A stretch of 9,333 nucleotides of DNA from Alphaproteobacteria bacterium (GCA_020851015.1 JADZDN010000275.1:1-9333); one strand, 5' to 3'; shown: positions 1 through 7,420, counted from the stretch's first letter. Numbers and translations are program-made. The notes: a model not told the origin generated them from the sequence alone.

Positions 1-617
1 ACCTGCTGAAGCCGGAATACAAGAATTCCGTCGCGCTGGCCGGCGATCCGCGCACGTCGAACCAGGCGATCCAGGCGGTGTTCGCCGCCGGCCTGTCGCA
101 GGCCAAGCGCGACATCGCCAAGGCGGGCGACGAGGGGCTGAAGTTCTTCGCGGCGCTGAACAAGGCCGGCAACTTCGTGCCGGTCATCGGCAAGGCGGCC
201 TCGCTGGCCCAGGGCGCCACGCCGATCATCGTGCGCTGGGACTACAACGGACTGGGCGACCGCGACACGCTGAAGGGCAACCCGAAGGTCGAGGTGTCGG
301 TGCCCAACTCGGGCGTCGTCGCCGGCGTCTACGTGCAGGCGATCAGCGCCTATGCGCCGCATCCCAACGCCGCCAAGCTGTGGATGGAGCACCTGTATTC
401 GGACGAAGGCCAGCTCGCGTGGCTCAAGGGCTACTGCCACCCGATCCGCTTCGCCGACCTGGTGAAGAACAAGAAGGTGCCGGCCGACCTGCTGGCGAAA
501 CTGCCGCCGGCCGAGGCCTATGACAAGGCGGTGTTCCCGACGCTGGAGCAGCAGGCCCAGTCGAAGGACGTCATCACCAAGCAGTGGGACACGGTGGTCG
601 GCGCCAACGTGAAATAG
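1..617 (+). CDS. ABC transporter periplasmic substrate-binding protein (C-terminal part, 5' truncated)
   Basis: The reading frame is open from the window edge (first complete codon at position 3) to TAG at 615-617, so about 204 C-terminal residues are visible and the signal peptide is missing. The start of the visible part (LLKPEYKNSVALAGDPRTS) matches the 'D-L-L-P-xW-K-G-K-V-A-x-G-D-P-R' segment of family 1 solute-binding proteins of the iron/polyamine/thiamine type. Further on, a segment ending in YAPHPNAAKLWMEHLYSDEG is the usual 'P-N-x-A-A-K-x-F-x-x-F-L-x-S-x-E-G' helix of these proteins. It would capture a solute in the periplasm and deliver it to the two downstream permeases. It reads in the same direction as the permease and ATPase genes, 66 bp upstream of the first. 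The ligand is unknown: the binding residues cannot be assigned and the N-terminal lobe is absent. Confidence 0.88.
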   Translation, partial: LLKPEYKNSVALAGDPRTSNQAIQAVFAAGLSQAKRDIAKAGDEGLKFFAALNKAGNFVPVIGKAASLAQGATPIIVRWDYNGLGDRDTLKGNPKVEVSVPNSGVVAGVYVQAISAYAPHPNAAKLWMEHLYSDEGQLAWLKGYCHPIRFADLVKNKKVPADLLAKLPPAEAYDKAVFPTLEQQAQSKDVITKQWDTVVGANVK

Positions 618-641
618 CGCGCTGCCGCACGCGGCCCTCCT

Positions 642-660
642 CTCCCCGCCGGGCGGGGAG
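642..660. repeat. GC-rich inverted repeat (hairpin) between binding-protein and permease genes
   Basis: CTCCCCGCC (642-650) and GGCGGGGAG (652-660) are perfect 9-base complements around a single central base; in RNA this gives an 8-bp stem with a 3-nt loop. It lies 25 bp after the binding-protein stop and 23 bp before the permease start. There is no T-run after it, so it is not a canonical intrinsic terminator. Such hairpins often stabilise the upstream binding-protein mRNA or reduce read-through to the permeases; that role is inferred here. Similar CCCCGC/GCGGGG hairpins are also common dispersed intergenic elements in high-GC proteobacteria. Confidence 0.5.
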
Positions 661-683
661 GGTCGCGCGCGACGGCTCCGCCC

Positions 684-1577
684 ATGTCGCAGCAGAGCGC
701 AGCCAGCGCCCCTGACGCCGCGCGCGGATCCGGCCGGTTCTCGTGGGACTGGCTGGGCGTCGTGCCGTTTTTCGTCTTCGCCCTGATGTTCCTGATCCTG
801 CCGACGCTCTACCTGATGGTCGGCGCGTTCCAGGACAGCGAGGGGCATTTCACGCTGCGCAACCTGGTGAACCTGTTCCAGCCCTCGATCCTGGCGGCCT
901 ACTGGATCAGCATCGAGGTCAGCGCCGCCTCGGCGATCGGCGGGGCGGTCATCGGATTCTTCCTGGCCTATGCGGTGATCGCCGGCAACCTGCCGGGCTG
1001 GATGCGGCCGACCTTGATGACCTTCAGCGGCGTGGCGTCGCAGTTCGCGGGCGTGCCGCTGGCCTTCGCCTTCCTGGCGACGCTGGGTCGCACCGGGCTG
1101 GTGACGGCGCTGCTGATCAAGTACCTCGACTTCAACATCTACAGCACCGGCTTCAACCTGCTCAGCTTCTGGGGCCTGGCGATCACCTATCTCTACTTCC
1201 AGATTCCGCTGATGGTGCTGATCATGGCGCCGGCGATCGACGGGCTGAAGCGCGAATGGCGCGAGGCCGCGGCCACGATGGGCGCCACCACCTGGGAATA
1301 CTGGCGTTACGTCGCGCTGCCCGTGCTGTGGCCGAGCCTGCTTGGCACCACGCTGCTGCTGTTCGCCAACGCGTTCGGCGCGATCGCGACCGCCTATGCG
1401 CTGACCGGAAGCCTGCTCAACATCGTGACGATCCTCTTGTTCGCGCAGATCCGCGGCGACGTGCTGCACGACCAGAACCTGGGCTACGCGCTGGCGCTCG
1501 GCATGATCCTGATCACCGCGGTGTCGAACGCCACCTATCTGTGGCTACGCCAGCGCAGCGAGCGGTGGCTCAGATGA
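684..1577 (+). CDS. ABC transporter permease, first inner-membrane subunit
   Basis: This 297-residue protein has about six hydrophobic segments (roughly residues 23-48, 78-99, 110-134, 157-182, 212-236 and 266-288), the usual topology of a binding-protein-dependent permease (BPD_transp_1 family). The cytoplasmic EAA loop that docks on the ATPase is clear: E194-A-A, G200 and a closing L212-P213. The first 20 residues are a polar Ala/Ser-rich tail before TM1. ATG at 684 is the only convincing start: no in-frame start lies between the upstream stop and 684, and the next ATG is inside TM1. A purine-rich stretch exists only about 21 bp upstream, within the hairpin, so the ribosome-binding site is weak and translation may depend on the preceding gene. 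It resembles PotB/FbpB-type permeases; substrate not determined. Confidence 0.93.
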   Translation: MSQQSAASAPDAARGSGRFSWDWLGVVPFFVFALMFLILPTLYLMVGAFQDSEGHFTLRNLVNLFQPSILAAYWISIEVSAASAIGGAVIGFFLAYAVIAGNLPGWMRPTLMTFSGVASQFAGVPLAFAFLATLGRTGLVTALLIKYLDFNIYSTGFNLLSFWGLAITYLYFQIPLMVLIMAPAIDGLKREWREAAATMGATTWEYWRYVALPVLWPSLLGTTLLLFANAFGAIATAYALTGSLLNIVTILLFAQIRGDVLHDQNLGYALALGMILITAVSNATYLWLRQRSERWLR

Positions 1578-2365
1578 AGCGCGCGACGATCGGCCCGTGG
1601 ATCGCGGTGGTCCTGGGCGCCTGCTACTTCATCATCCCGCTGATCGCGACGGTCGAGTTCTCGATGCGCATGCGCCGGGGCGAATACAGCTTCGACGCCT
1701 ATGTCATCGTGCTGACCGACCCGCGTTTCCAGGCGACCTTCCTCTACTCGACCTGCCTGGCGCTGGCGACGATCGTCGTCGGCGTGCTGCTGGTCGTCCC
1801 CACCGCCTACTGGATCGAGTTGCGCCTCAGGCACCTGCGCCCGATCGTCGAGTTCATCACGCTGCTGCCGCTGGTGATCCCGGCCATCGTGCTGGTGTTC
1901 GGGTACTTGCGCATCTACAACAGCTCCTCGCTGATCCCGCTGACGGGCTCCGAGCGCACGACCGACCTGCTGCTGACCTTCAGCTACGTGACCCTGGCCC
2001 TGCCCTACATGTACCGCGCGGTCGACAACGGGCTGCGCGCGATCGACGTGCGCACCCTGACCGAGGCGGCCGAAAGCCTGGGCGCCGGCTGGCCGACGAT
2101 CCTGTTCAAGGTGATCTTCCCCAACGTGCGCGTGGCGATCCTGAGCGGCGCGTTCCTTACCTTCGCCATCGTGATCGGCGAGTTCACCATGGCCGCCCTG
2201 CTCGACCGGCCCGCCTTCGGCCCGTACCTGCAGCTCATCGGCGCCAACCGGGCCTACGAGCCGGCGGCGCTGGCGATCATCGCGTTCGCGGTCACCTGGG
2301 CGTGCATGGGGCTGATCAACGTCTTCGGCCGCGCGGCGCGCGGCTCGGTGCGGCCGACGCACTAG
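1574..2365 (+). CDS. ABC transporter permease, second inner-membrane subunit
   Basis: This 263-residue permease starts at ATG 1574, whose last two bases begin the TGA of the previous gene (ATGA overlap), implying translational coupling and equimolar production of the two permeases. The same frame is open far upstream, but that part lies inside the first permease gene and is not membrane-like. Hydrophobic segments fall near residues 8-29, 57-80, 93-112, 130-147, 188-208 and 231-251. The EAA loop reads E164-A-A-E-S-L-G170 and closes with F182-P183. The segment PLVIPAIVLVFGYL (99-112) resembles the 'P-x-x-I-P-x-x-V' helix of PotC-like permeases. It would form the heterodimeric channel with the preceding protein in the cytoplasmic membrane. 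Confidence 0.93.
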   Translation: MKRATIGPWIAVVLGACYFIIPLIATVEFSMRMRRGEYSFDAYVIVLTDPRFQATFLYSTCLALATIVVGVLLVVPTAYWIELRLRHLRPIVEFITLLPLVIPAIVLVFGYLRIYNSSSLIPLTGSERTTDLLLTFSYVTLALPYMYRAVDNGLRAIDVRTLTEAAESLGAGWPTILFKVIFPNVRVAILSGAFLTFAIVIGEFTMAALLDRPAFGPYLQLIGANRAYEPAALAIIAFAVTWACMGLINVFGRAARGSVRPTH

Positions 2366-2373
2366 GAGCAGGC

Positions 2374-3447
<1,074 letters not shown>

Positions 3448-3449
3448 AA

Positions 3450-4457
3450 TCAGTTCGGCGGCGCGTAGGCCACCACAAGCTGGTCGATCGCGCCGAAGAT
3501 CGACTGGCCCTTGCCGTCCATCATCTCGATGCGGATGCGGTCGCCGAAGCGCATGAACGGTGTCGTGGGCTTGCCGTGCTCGATCGTCTCGATCATCCGC
3601 CGCTCGGCGATGCAGGACGATCCGACCGTCCGGTCGCGGTTCGCCACCGTGCCCGAGCCGACGATCGTGCCGGCGGCGAGCGCGCGCGTCTTGGCCGCGT
3701 GCGCGACGAGCTGCCCGAAGTCGAAGGTCATGTCGACGCCGGCGTCGGGCCGGCCGAATTGCTTGCCGTTTAGCGTGCTGACAAGGGGAAGCGCGACCTT
3801 GCCGCCGCCCCAGGCCGCGCCCAGCTCTGCAGGCTCGACCGCCACCGGCGAGAAGGACGAGGCGGGTTTCGCATGGAAGAACCCGAAGCCCTTGGCCAGT
3901 TCGCCGGGGATCAGGTTGCGCAGGCTGACGTCGTTGACCAGCATCAAGAGCTTGACGTGGTGGCGCGCCTGGTCGGGCGTGATGCCCATCGGCACGTCGT
4001 CGGTGATGGCCGCGATTTCGGCCTCGAAATCGATGCCCCAGTCCTCGGACTGGCAGGGGATCGGATCGCAGGGACCGAGGAACCCGTCCGACCCGCCCTG
4101 GTACATCAAGGGGTCGGTCCAGAAGCTCTGCGGCAACTCGGCGCCGCGCGCCTTGCGCACCAGCTCGACATGCACGACATAGGCGCTGCCGTCGGCCCAC
4201 TGGTAGGCGCGGGGCAGCGGGCTCATCGCCTTCTTCGGGCTGAACCGCCTGGCGCCCTTCGCCTCGCCCTGGTTCAGCAGGCGGTAGACCGAGCGCAGCT
4301 CGCCCACCACGTCGGCCCAGCTGTCGAGCGCCTGCTGCAGCGTCTTGGCCACGCGCGGCACCGCGACGCATTGCTTCAGGTCGCGGCTGACGACGACGAG
4401 CCTGCCGTCGCGCCCCTTTCCATCGGATGCGGGGCGCTTCAACGTCGCGAGCTTCAT
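3450..4457 (-). CDS. fahA: Fumarylacetoacetase-family hydrolase (last step of tyrosine/homogentisate breakdown)
   Basis: Predicted to hydrolyse fumarylacetoacetate to fumarate and acetoacetate in the cytoplasm. The protein has 335 residues: an N-terminal domain of about 100 residues, then the FAH catalytic fold. Metal ligands are visible as FEAE (E145, E147) and D176 in LVNDVSLR, with the probable substrate-binding lysine at K197 and a glycine-rich loop GSGTV (267-271). D115 matches the first metal aspartate of mammalian FAH. The mammalian catalytic histidine, seven residues after that aspartate, is not present (G122 by simple alignment), so this belongs to a divergent bacterial branch. Its ATG (4457) overlaps the hmgA stop in an ATGA, indicating coupled translation. 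The function rests on family plus operon context; a different acylpyruvase-like substrate cannot be excluded. Confidence 0.88.
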   Translation of the reverse strand: MKLATLKRPASDGKGRDGRLVVVSRDLKQCVAVPRVAKTLQQALDSWADVVGELRSVYRLLNQGEAKGARRFSPKKAMSPLPRAYQWADGSAYVVHVELVRKARGAELPQSFWTDPLMYQGGSDGFLGPCDPIPCQSEDWGIDFEAEIAAITDDVPMGITPDQARHHVKLLMLVNDVSLRNLIPGELAKGFGFFHAKPASSFSPVAVEPAELGAAWGGGKVALPLVSTLNGKQFGRPDAGVDMTFDFGQLVAHAAKTRALAAGTIVGSGTVANRDRTVGSSCIAERRMIETIEHGKPTTPFMRFGDRIRIEMMDGKGQSIFGAIDQLVVAYAPPN

Positions 4458-5608
4458 TCGGCTGCCTGCGGTTTTGTCTGCCAGGATTTGACGTAGCCCG
4501 GCCATTCCACGCCCTCGGGCAGCGGGCCGGTGTCGAGCGCGTCGTGCGTATCGACCATCACCGCCACCTCGTCGGTCTCCTTGCGCGCGGCCTTGGCGCC
4601 GGTGGCGAAGGCCTTGGGATGCGGCCCGTGCGGGAAGCCGCAGGGATGCAGCGTCACCATGCCGGGGTGGATGTTGTCGCGGCTGAAGAAGCTGCCGCGG
4701 TGATAGAAGATCATCTCGTCGTAGTCGTCGTTGTTGTGGAAGAACGGCACCTTCAGCGCGCCGGGATCGCTTTCGATCGGCCGCGGGCAGAAGGTGCAGA
4801 CCACGAACCGCTGGGCGACGAAGGTCGTGTGGGCCGAGGGCGGCAGGTGGTAGCGATGGCTCATGATCGGCCTTATGTCGCGCCAGTTGATGCGCACCGG
4901 CGCCAGGTCGCCGTGCCAGCCCACCGCGTCGAGCGGGTTGAACGGATAGGTGACGGTGGAGATCGCGCCGCGCCGCTTGATGCGGACCTTCCATTCCCTG
5001 TCGCCCTTCTCGCCCTGCTGCTGCGCCTTGAAGGCGTCGTCCAGCCGCGGCGTGTCCAGCATGGCGGGATCGAAGATGGCGTGGTTGCCCACCAGCCCCT
5101 TGTCGGGCAGGTGGTAGCTGTCGTTGGTCGCCTCGACCAGCAGCGCCGTCACCGGCTGTTCGCACGCGATGCGCCACTGCGTGCCGCGGGGGATCATCAC
5201 GTAGTCGCCCTCGCGGATCGCCAGGTGGCCGAAGTCGCAGTAAAGATGGCCCGCGCCCTCGTGCACGAACATGAGCTCGTCGCCGTCGCCGTTGCGCGCG
5301 AGGTCGCGCATGTCGCCGTCGGTGCGCCAGAACCGGATGCGGCAATGCGCGTTGTGCAGCACGTCCACCGCATCCCACGGCGCGTTCGCGACCGCGTTCA
5401 ACTTGGTCAGGTCGAAGGCGCGCGGCTTCAGCGGCCCTTCCCAGTCGCTCCAGCCGGTCGGCGGATGGCGGTGATGGAACTGGGCCGAGGGGCCGAAGAA
5501 GCCCTCCTTCGACATCTCGCGCTCATAGGTGCCTTCCGGCAGGTCGGTATGCGCCTGGCGCGAGGCCGTACCCTCGACGCGCGGGAAGGAGATCCATTTC
5601 TTGCTCAT
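4454..5608 (-). CDS. hmgA: Homogentisate 1,2-dioxygenase, compact form
   Basis: Opens the aromatic ring of homogentisate to give maleylacetoacetate, using Fe(II) and O2. The protein has 384 residues, against about 430-450 in the classical enzymes. Cupin-like core features are present: the segment around AVGWHGD (228-234), H254 in a region resembling the human substrate-contacting histidine, a probable iron-ligand pair H291...E298, and HPCGFPHGP (321-329) whose H327 matches the third iron ligand. The human spacing between the first two ligands is His+6=Glu; here it is +7. Start ATG 5608 has GGAG 9 bp upstream. The gene follows hpd across a 101-bp gap with a repeat, and overlaps fahA by 4 bp. 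HPPD upstream makes homogentisate the likeliest substrate; a related ring-cleaving role is a remote alternative. Confidence 0.9.
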   Translation of the reverse strand: MSKKWISFPRVEGTASRQAHTDLPEGTYEREMSKEGFFGPSAQFHHRHPPTGWSDWEGPLKPRAFDLTKLNAVANAPWDAVDVLHNAHCRIRFWRTDGDMRDLARNGDGDELMFVHEGAGHLYCDFGHLAIREGDYVMIPRGTQWRIACEQPVTALLVEATNDSYHLPDKGLVGNHAIFDPAMLDTPRLDDAFKAQQQGEKGDREWKVRIKRRGAISTVTYPFNPLDAVGWHGDLAPVRINWRDIRPIMSHRYHLPPSAHTTFVAQRFVVCTFCPRPIESDPGALKVPFFHNNDDYDEMIFYHRGSFFSRDNIHPGMVTLHPCGFPHGPHPKAFATGAKAARKETDEVAVMVDTHDALDTGPLPEGVEWPGYVKSWQTKPQAAE

Positions 5609-5632
5609 CGTGCCCTACTCCGGACGCCTCGC

Positions 5633-5694
5633 CCTTCGACAAGCTCAGGGTGAGGCTCTACCGAGTCACATCCTCATCCTGAGCCTGTCGAAGG
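5633..5694. repeat. REP-like imperfect inverted repeat between hpd and hmgA
   Basis: Two 23-base arms, 5633-5655 (beginning CCTTCGACAAGCTCAGG) and 5672-5694, are inverted complements at 21 of 23 positions and separated by 16 bases. In RNA on either strand this would form a long stem-loop. It begins 15 bp after the hpd stop codon and lacks a T-run. Sequences of the type CTTCGACAAGCTCAGGATGAG are, from general experience, widely dispersed between genes in alphaproteobacteria, so this looks like one copy of a REP-type intergenic element. It could protect hpd mRNA 3' ends or lower expression of hmgA and fahA relative to hpd; that effect is inferred. Confidence 0.75.
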
Positions 5695-5709
5695 ATGAGA
5701 CTGCGCGTT

Positions 5710-6789
5710 CTACGAACGGGCGTCGGCCTTCAGCACGCCGCGCCGGATCTGGTCCAGCTCGATCGATTCGAACAGGGCGCGGAAATTGCCCTCGCCGAAG
5801 CCCTCGTTGCCCTTGCGCTGGATGATCTCGAAGAAGATCGGGCCGATCACCGTGGCGGTGAAGATCTGCAGCAGCAGCCCGCCGCCCTGGGTCGGCGCGC
5901 CGTCGATCAGGATGCGGTTGCGCCGGAGCCGCGCCAGGTCCTCGCCATGCCCGGGCAGCCGCGCATCGACCGCGTCGTAGTAGGTATCGGGCACGTCCTG
6001 GAACGCGACGCCGGCGGCGCGCAGCCCGTCGACCGTGGCATGGATGTCGTCGGTGCCCAGCGCGATGTGCTGGATGCCCTCGCCGTGATAGGCGCTCAAG
6101 TACTCCTGGATTTGCGACTTGTCGTCGGAGGATTCGTTGATCGGAATGCGGATCTTGCCGCAGGGGCTGGTCATCGCCTTCGACTTGAGGCCGGTCAGCT
6201 TGCCTTCGATGTCGAAATAGCGGATCTCGCGGAAATTGAACAGGCGCTCGTAGAAATCGGCCCATTCCGCCATGCGGCCGCGATGCACGTTGTGGGTCAG
6301 GTGGTCGATATAGGAGAGGCCCGCGCCGTGGGGCGACGGCTCTACGCCCTCGACCGGCACGAAGTCGACATCGTAGATCGTGCCGCGCCTGCCGTAGCGG
6401 TCGACAAGGTAGATCAGGCTGTCGCCGATGCCCTTGATGGCCGGGATGTTCAGCTCCATCGGCCCGACCTTGCCCTGCACGCCCCAGGCGCCGAGGGACA
6501 GGGCCCGCTGGTAGGCCTTGGCGGCGTCGGCGACGCGGAAGGCGATCGCGCAGACCGACGGCCCGTGCAGGCGCTGGAAGCTTTGCGCGAAGCTCTCGGG
6601 CTCGCCGTTGACGACGAAGTTGACGTCGCCCTGGCGGTACAGGGTCACGTTCTTCGAGCGATGGCGCGCGACCGCGCTGAAGCCCATCGACTGGAACAGC
6701 CGGCCGAGCGCCTTGGTGTCGGGGCCGGCATATTCGACGAACTCGAATCCGTCGGTGCCCATCGGATTGGCGGCGGTGATCTCTGCCAT
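5710..6789 (-). CDS. hpd: 4-hydroxyphenylpyruvate dioxygenase
   Basis: Converts 4-hydroxyphenylpyruvate, the transamination product of tyrosine, to homogentisate with Fe(II) and O2. The 359-residue length matches bacterial HPPDs (about 357). The three iron ligands are visible: H163 in YIDHLTHNV, H241 in GIQHIALGT and E321 in GPIFFEIIQRKG, in the C-terminal half of a two-domain vicinal-oxygen-chelate fold. The C-terminal GFGEGNFRALFESIE helix that closes the HPPD active site is present (330-344), which favours HPPD over hydroxymandelate synthase. Start ATG 6789 is chosen over an in-frame ATG at 6852 because AAGGAA lies 8 bp upstream (6798-6803), the protein then starts like known HPPDs (MAEITAANPMGTDGFEF), and the longer form would run over the divergent promoter and the start of marR. 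First gene of a likely hpd-hmgA-fahA operon. Confidence 0.97.
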   Translation of the reverse strand: MAEITAANPMGTDGFEFVEYAGPDTKALGRLFQSMGFSAVARHRSKNVTLYRQGDVNFVVNGEPESFAQSFQRLHGPSVCAIAFRVADAAKAYQRALSLGAWGVQGKVGPMELNIPAIKGIGDSLIYLVDRYGRRGTIYDVDFVPVEGVEPSPHGAGLSYIDHLTHNVHRGRMAEWADFYERLFNFREIRYFDIEGKLTGLKSKAMTSPCGKIRIPINESSDDKSQIQEYLSAYHGEGIQHIALGTDDIHATVDGLRAAGVAFQDVPDTYYDAVDARLPGHGEDLARLRRNRILIDGAPTQGGGLLLQIFTATVIGPIFFEIIQRKGNEGFGEGNFRALFESIELDQIRRGVLKADARS

Positions 6790-6797
6790 CGCGGCGT

Positions 6798-6803
6798 TTC
6801 CTT
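6798..6803 (-). promoter_or_regulatory. Ribosome-binding site fixing the hpd start
   Basis: On the minus strand this reads AAGGAA, 8 bases before ATG 6789. The alternative upstream ATG at 6852 lies inside the marR coding region, so this site decides the start. Confidence 0.75.
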
Positions 6804-6831
6804 GTTGACCGTCTGCCCCGAAGCCCGGCAG

Positions 6832-6837
6832 TATAGT
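6832..6837 (+). promoter_or_regulatory. Putative marR -10 box, implying a leaderless transcript
   Basis: TATAGT (5 of 6 to TATAAT) ends 5 bases before the marR ATG at 6843, so transcription would begin at or next to the A of the start codon. No Shine-Dalgarno-like sequence lies upstream of the ATG, which agrees with a leaderless mRNA. No convincing -35 box stands at 16-18 bp; TTGACC at 6805-6810 is 21 bp away. Confidence 0.4.
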
Positions 6838-6849
6838 TTCAAATGAAAC
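6836..6849. promoter_or_regulatory. Palindromic operator in the hpd/marR divergent region
   Basis: GTTTCAAATGAAAC has perfect 6-base arms (6836-6841 and 6844-6849) around a 2-bp centre. It abuts or overlaps both opposing -10 boxes and includes the marR start codon (6843-6845). MarR dimers typically bind short palindromes of this size next to or within their own promoter, so this is the best candidate site for the adjacent regulator. Binding of this particular protein is inferred. Confidence 0.6.
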
Positions 6850-7358
6850 CAATTGCCAGCGCGAAGGAGTCCAACGGTAACGGCGCGCCCGGCCAGCGGC
6901 TCCAGCTCGACCGCTTCCTGCCCTACCGCCTGTCGATCCTGGCCAACACCGTGAGTTCGGGCGTGGCGCGCATCTATGCGCGGCGCTTCCAGCTGACGAT
7001 CCCGGAATGGCGGGTGATGGCGGTGCTGGGCTGCGACGGGCCGCAATCGGCGAACGAGGTATGCGGGCGCACCGCGATGGACAAAGTCCAGGTCAGCCGC
7101 GCCGTCCAGCGGTTGATCCGCGCCGGGCGCCTGCGCCGCGCGATCGACGGCGGCGACCGGCGGCGCTCGGTCCTGACGCTGACCGCCGCCGGCCTGGCCC
7201 TGCATGACCGCATCGTGCCGCTAGCGCGGGCGGCGGAATCGCGCCTGCTTGCGCCGCTGGGGCCGGACGAGCGCGACCAGATCGACCGCCTGCTCGCCAA
7301 GCTGCAGGAGCGCGCCGCGGCGATTCTTGCGCCGGACCAGGATGCGTCCTGGCCCTAG
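6843..7358 (+). CDS. MarR-family transcriptional regulator, likely controlling tyrosine catabolism
   Basis: This 171-residue protein has a winged helix-turn-helix of the MarR type: [16 protein letters not shown] (48-63) is the usual entry helix, the recognition helix falls in [18 protein letters not shown] (80-97), and the wing carries D102-GG-D105-RRR followed by a hydrophobic strand (SVLTLT). Flanking N- and C-terminal helices would form the dimer interface. ATG 6843 is the only plausible start: no other ATG or GTG comes before residue 37, which is already in the conserved first helix. It is divergent from hpd and shares the palindrome at 6836-6849, so it probably represses hpd-hmgA-fahA and itself until a tyrosine-pathway intermediate releases it. 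Effector and sign of regulation are inferred from family and position. Confidence 0.92.
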   Translation: MKPIASAKESNGNGAPGQRLQLDRFLPYRLSILANTVSSGVARIYARRFQLTIPEWRVMAVLGCDGPQSANEVCGRTAMDKVQVSRAVQRLIRAGRLRRAIDGGDRRRSVLTLTAAGLALHDRIVPLARAAESRLLAPLGPDERDQIDRLLAKLQERAAAILAPDQDASWP

Positions 7359-7392
7359 GGATTCCGGCGCCTGGAACATCCCGGGAACGTCG

Positions 7393-7420
7393 TTGCGCGC
7401 GCGATGGCGCGTGCTATAAG
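7393..7420 (+). promoter_or_regulatory. Putative sigma70-type promoter for aroQ-accB-accC
   Basis: TTGCGC (7393-7398) and TATAAG (7415-7420) are separated by 16 bp, in the 131-bp gap between marR and aroQ. The -10 is good (5 of 6); the -35 keeps only TTG. Transcription would start near 7427, leaving a leader of about 60 nt in which I see no clear riboswitch or terminator. Confidence 0.5.

Larger units (their letters stand above)
6830..6859 (-). promoter_or_regulatory. Putative hpd promoter
   Basis: On the minus strand TATACT (6835-6830, 5 of 6 to the -10 consensus) is preceded at 18 bp by CTGGCA (6859-6854, 4 of 6 to the -35 consensus). The predicted transcript would start near 6823 and leave a leader of about 35 nt containing the AAGGAA site. 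The palindromic operator lies in the spacer between the two boxes, a classic position for repression. Prediction by eye; the -35 box is weak. Confidence 0.45.

Noticed and set aside
743..1573. N-terminal extension of the second permease back to 743
   Set aside because: This part lies within the first permease gene in another frame and encodes Arg/Asp-rich, non-membrane sequence; the ATGA overlap at 1574 is the natural start.
1597..2373. N-terminal extension of the ATPase back to 1597
   Set aside because: It overlaps the second permease in another frame. The ABC domain starts properly at 2374, which has AGGAG 5 bp upstream.
4427..5653. Long plus-strand frames opposite hmgA and fahA
   Set aside because: The true genes on the minus strand carry intact active-site motifs; these frames give repetitive Val/Ala/Arg/His-rich protein with no recognisable domain.
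6805..6810. TTGACC as the -35 box of marR
   Set aside because: It matches the consensus at 5 of 6 positions but is 21 bp from TATAGT, too far for a normal sigma70 promoter.
5695..6846. A 383-codon plus-strand frame opposite hpd
   Set aside because: It is antisense to an unmistakable HPPD and has no domain features.
6790..6852. Longer HPPD starting at ATG 6852
   Set aside because: It would add 21 residues not seen in the family, cross the divergent promoter and overlap marR, and it bypasses the good AAGGAA site before 6789.
6864..6869. AAGGAG as a ribosome-binding site for a shorter marR
   Set aside because: No ATG, GTG or TTG in frame follows at a useful distance; it is simply coding sequence (codons for Lys-Glu).
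7353..7387. CCCTAGGG at the marR stop and TCCCGGGA just downstream as terminators or operators
   Set aside because: These are short palindromes expected by chance in GC-rich DNA, with no T-run and no link to promoter elements.
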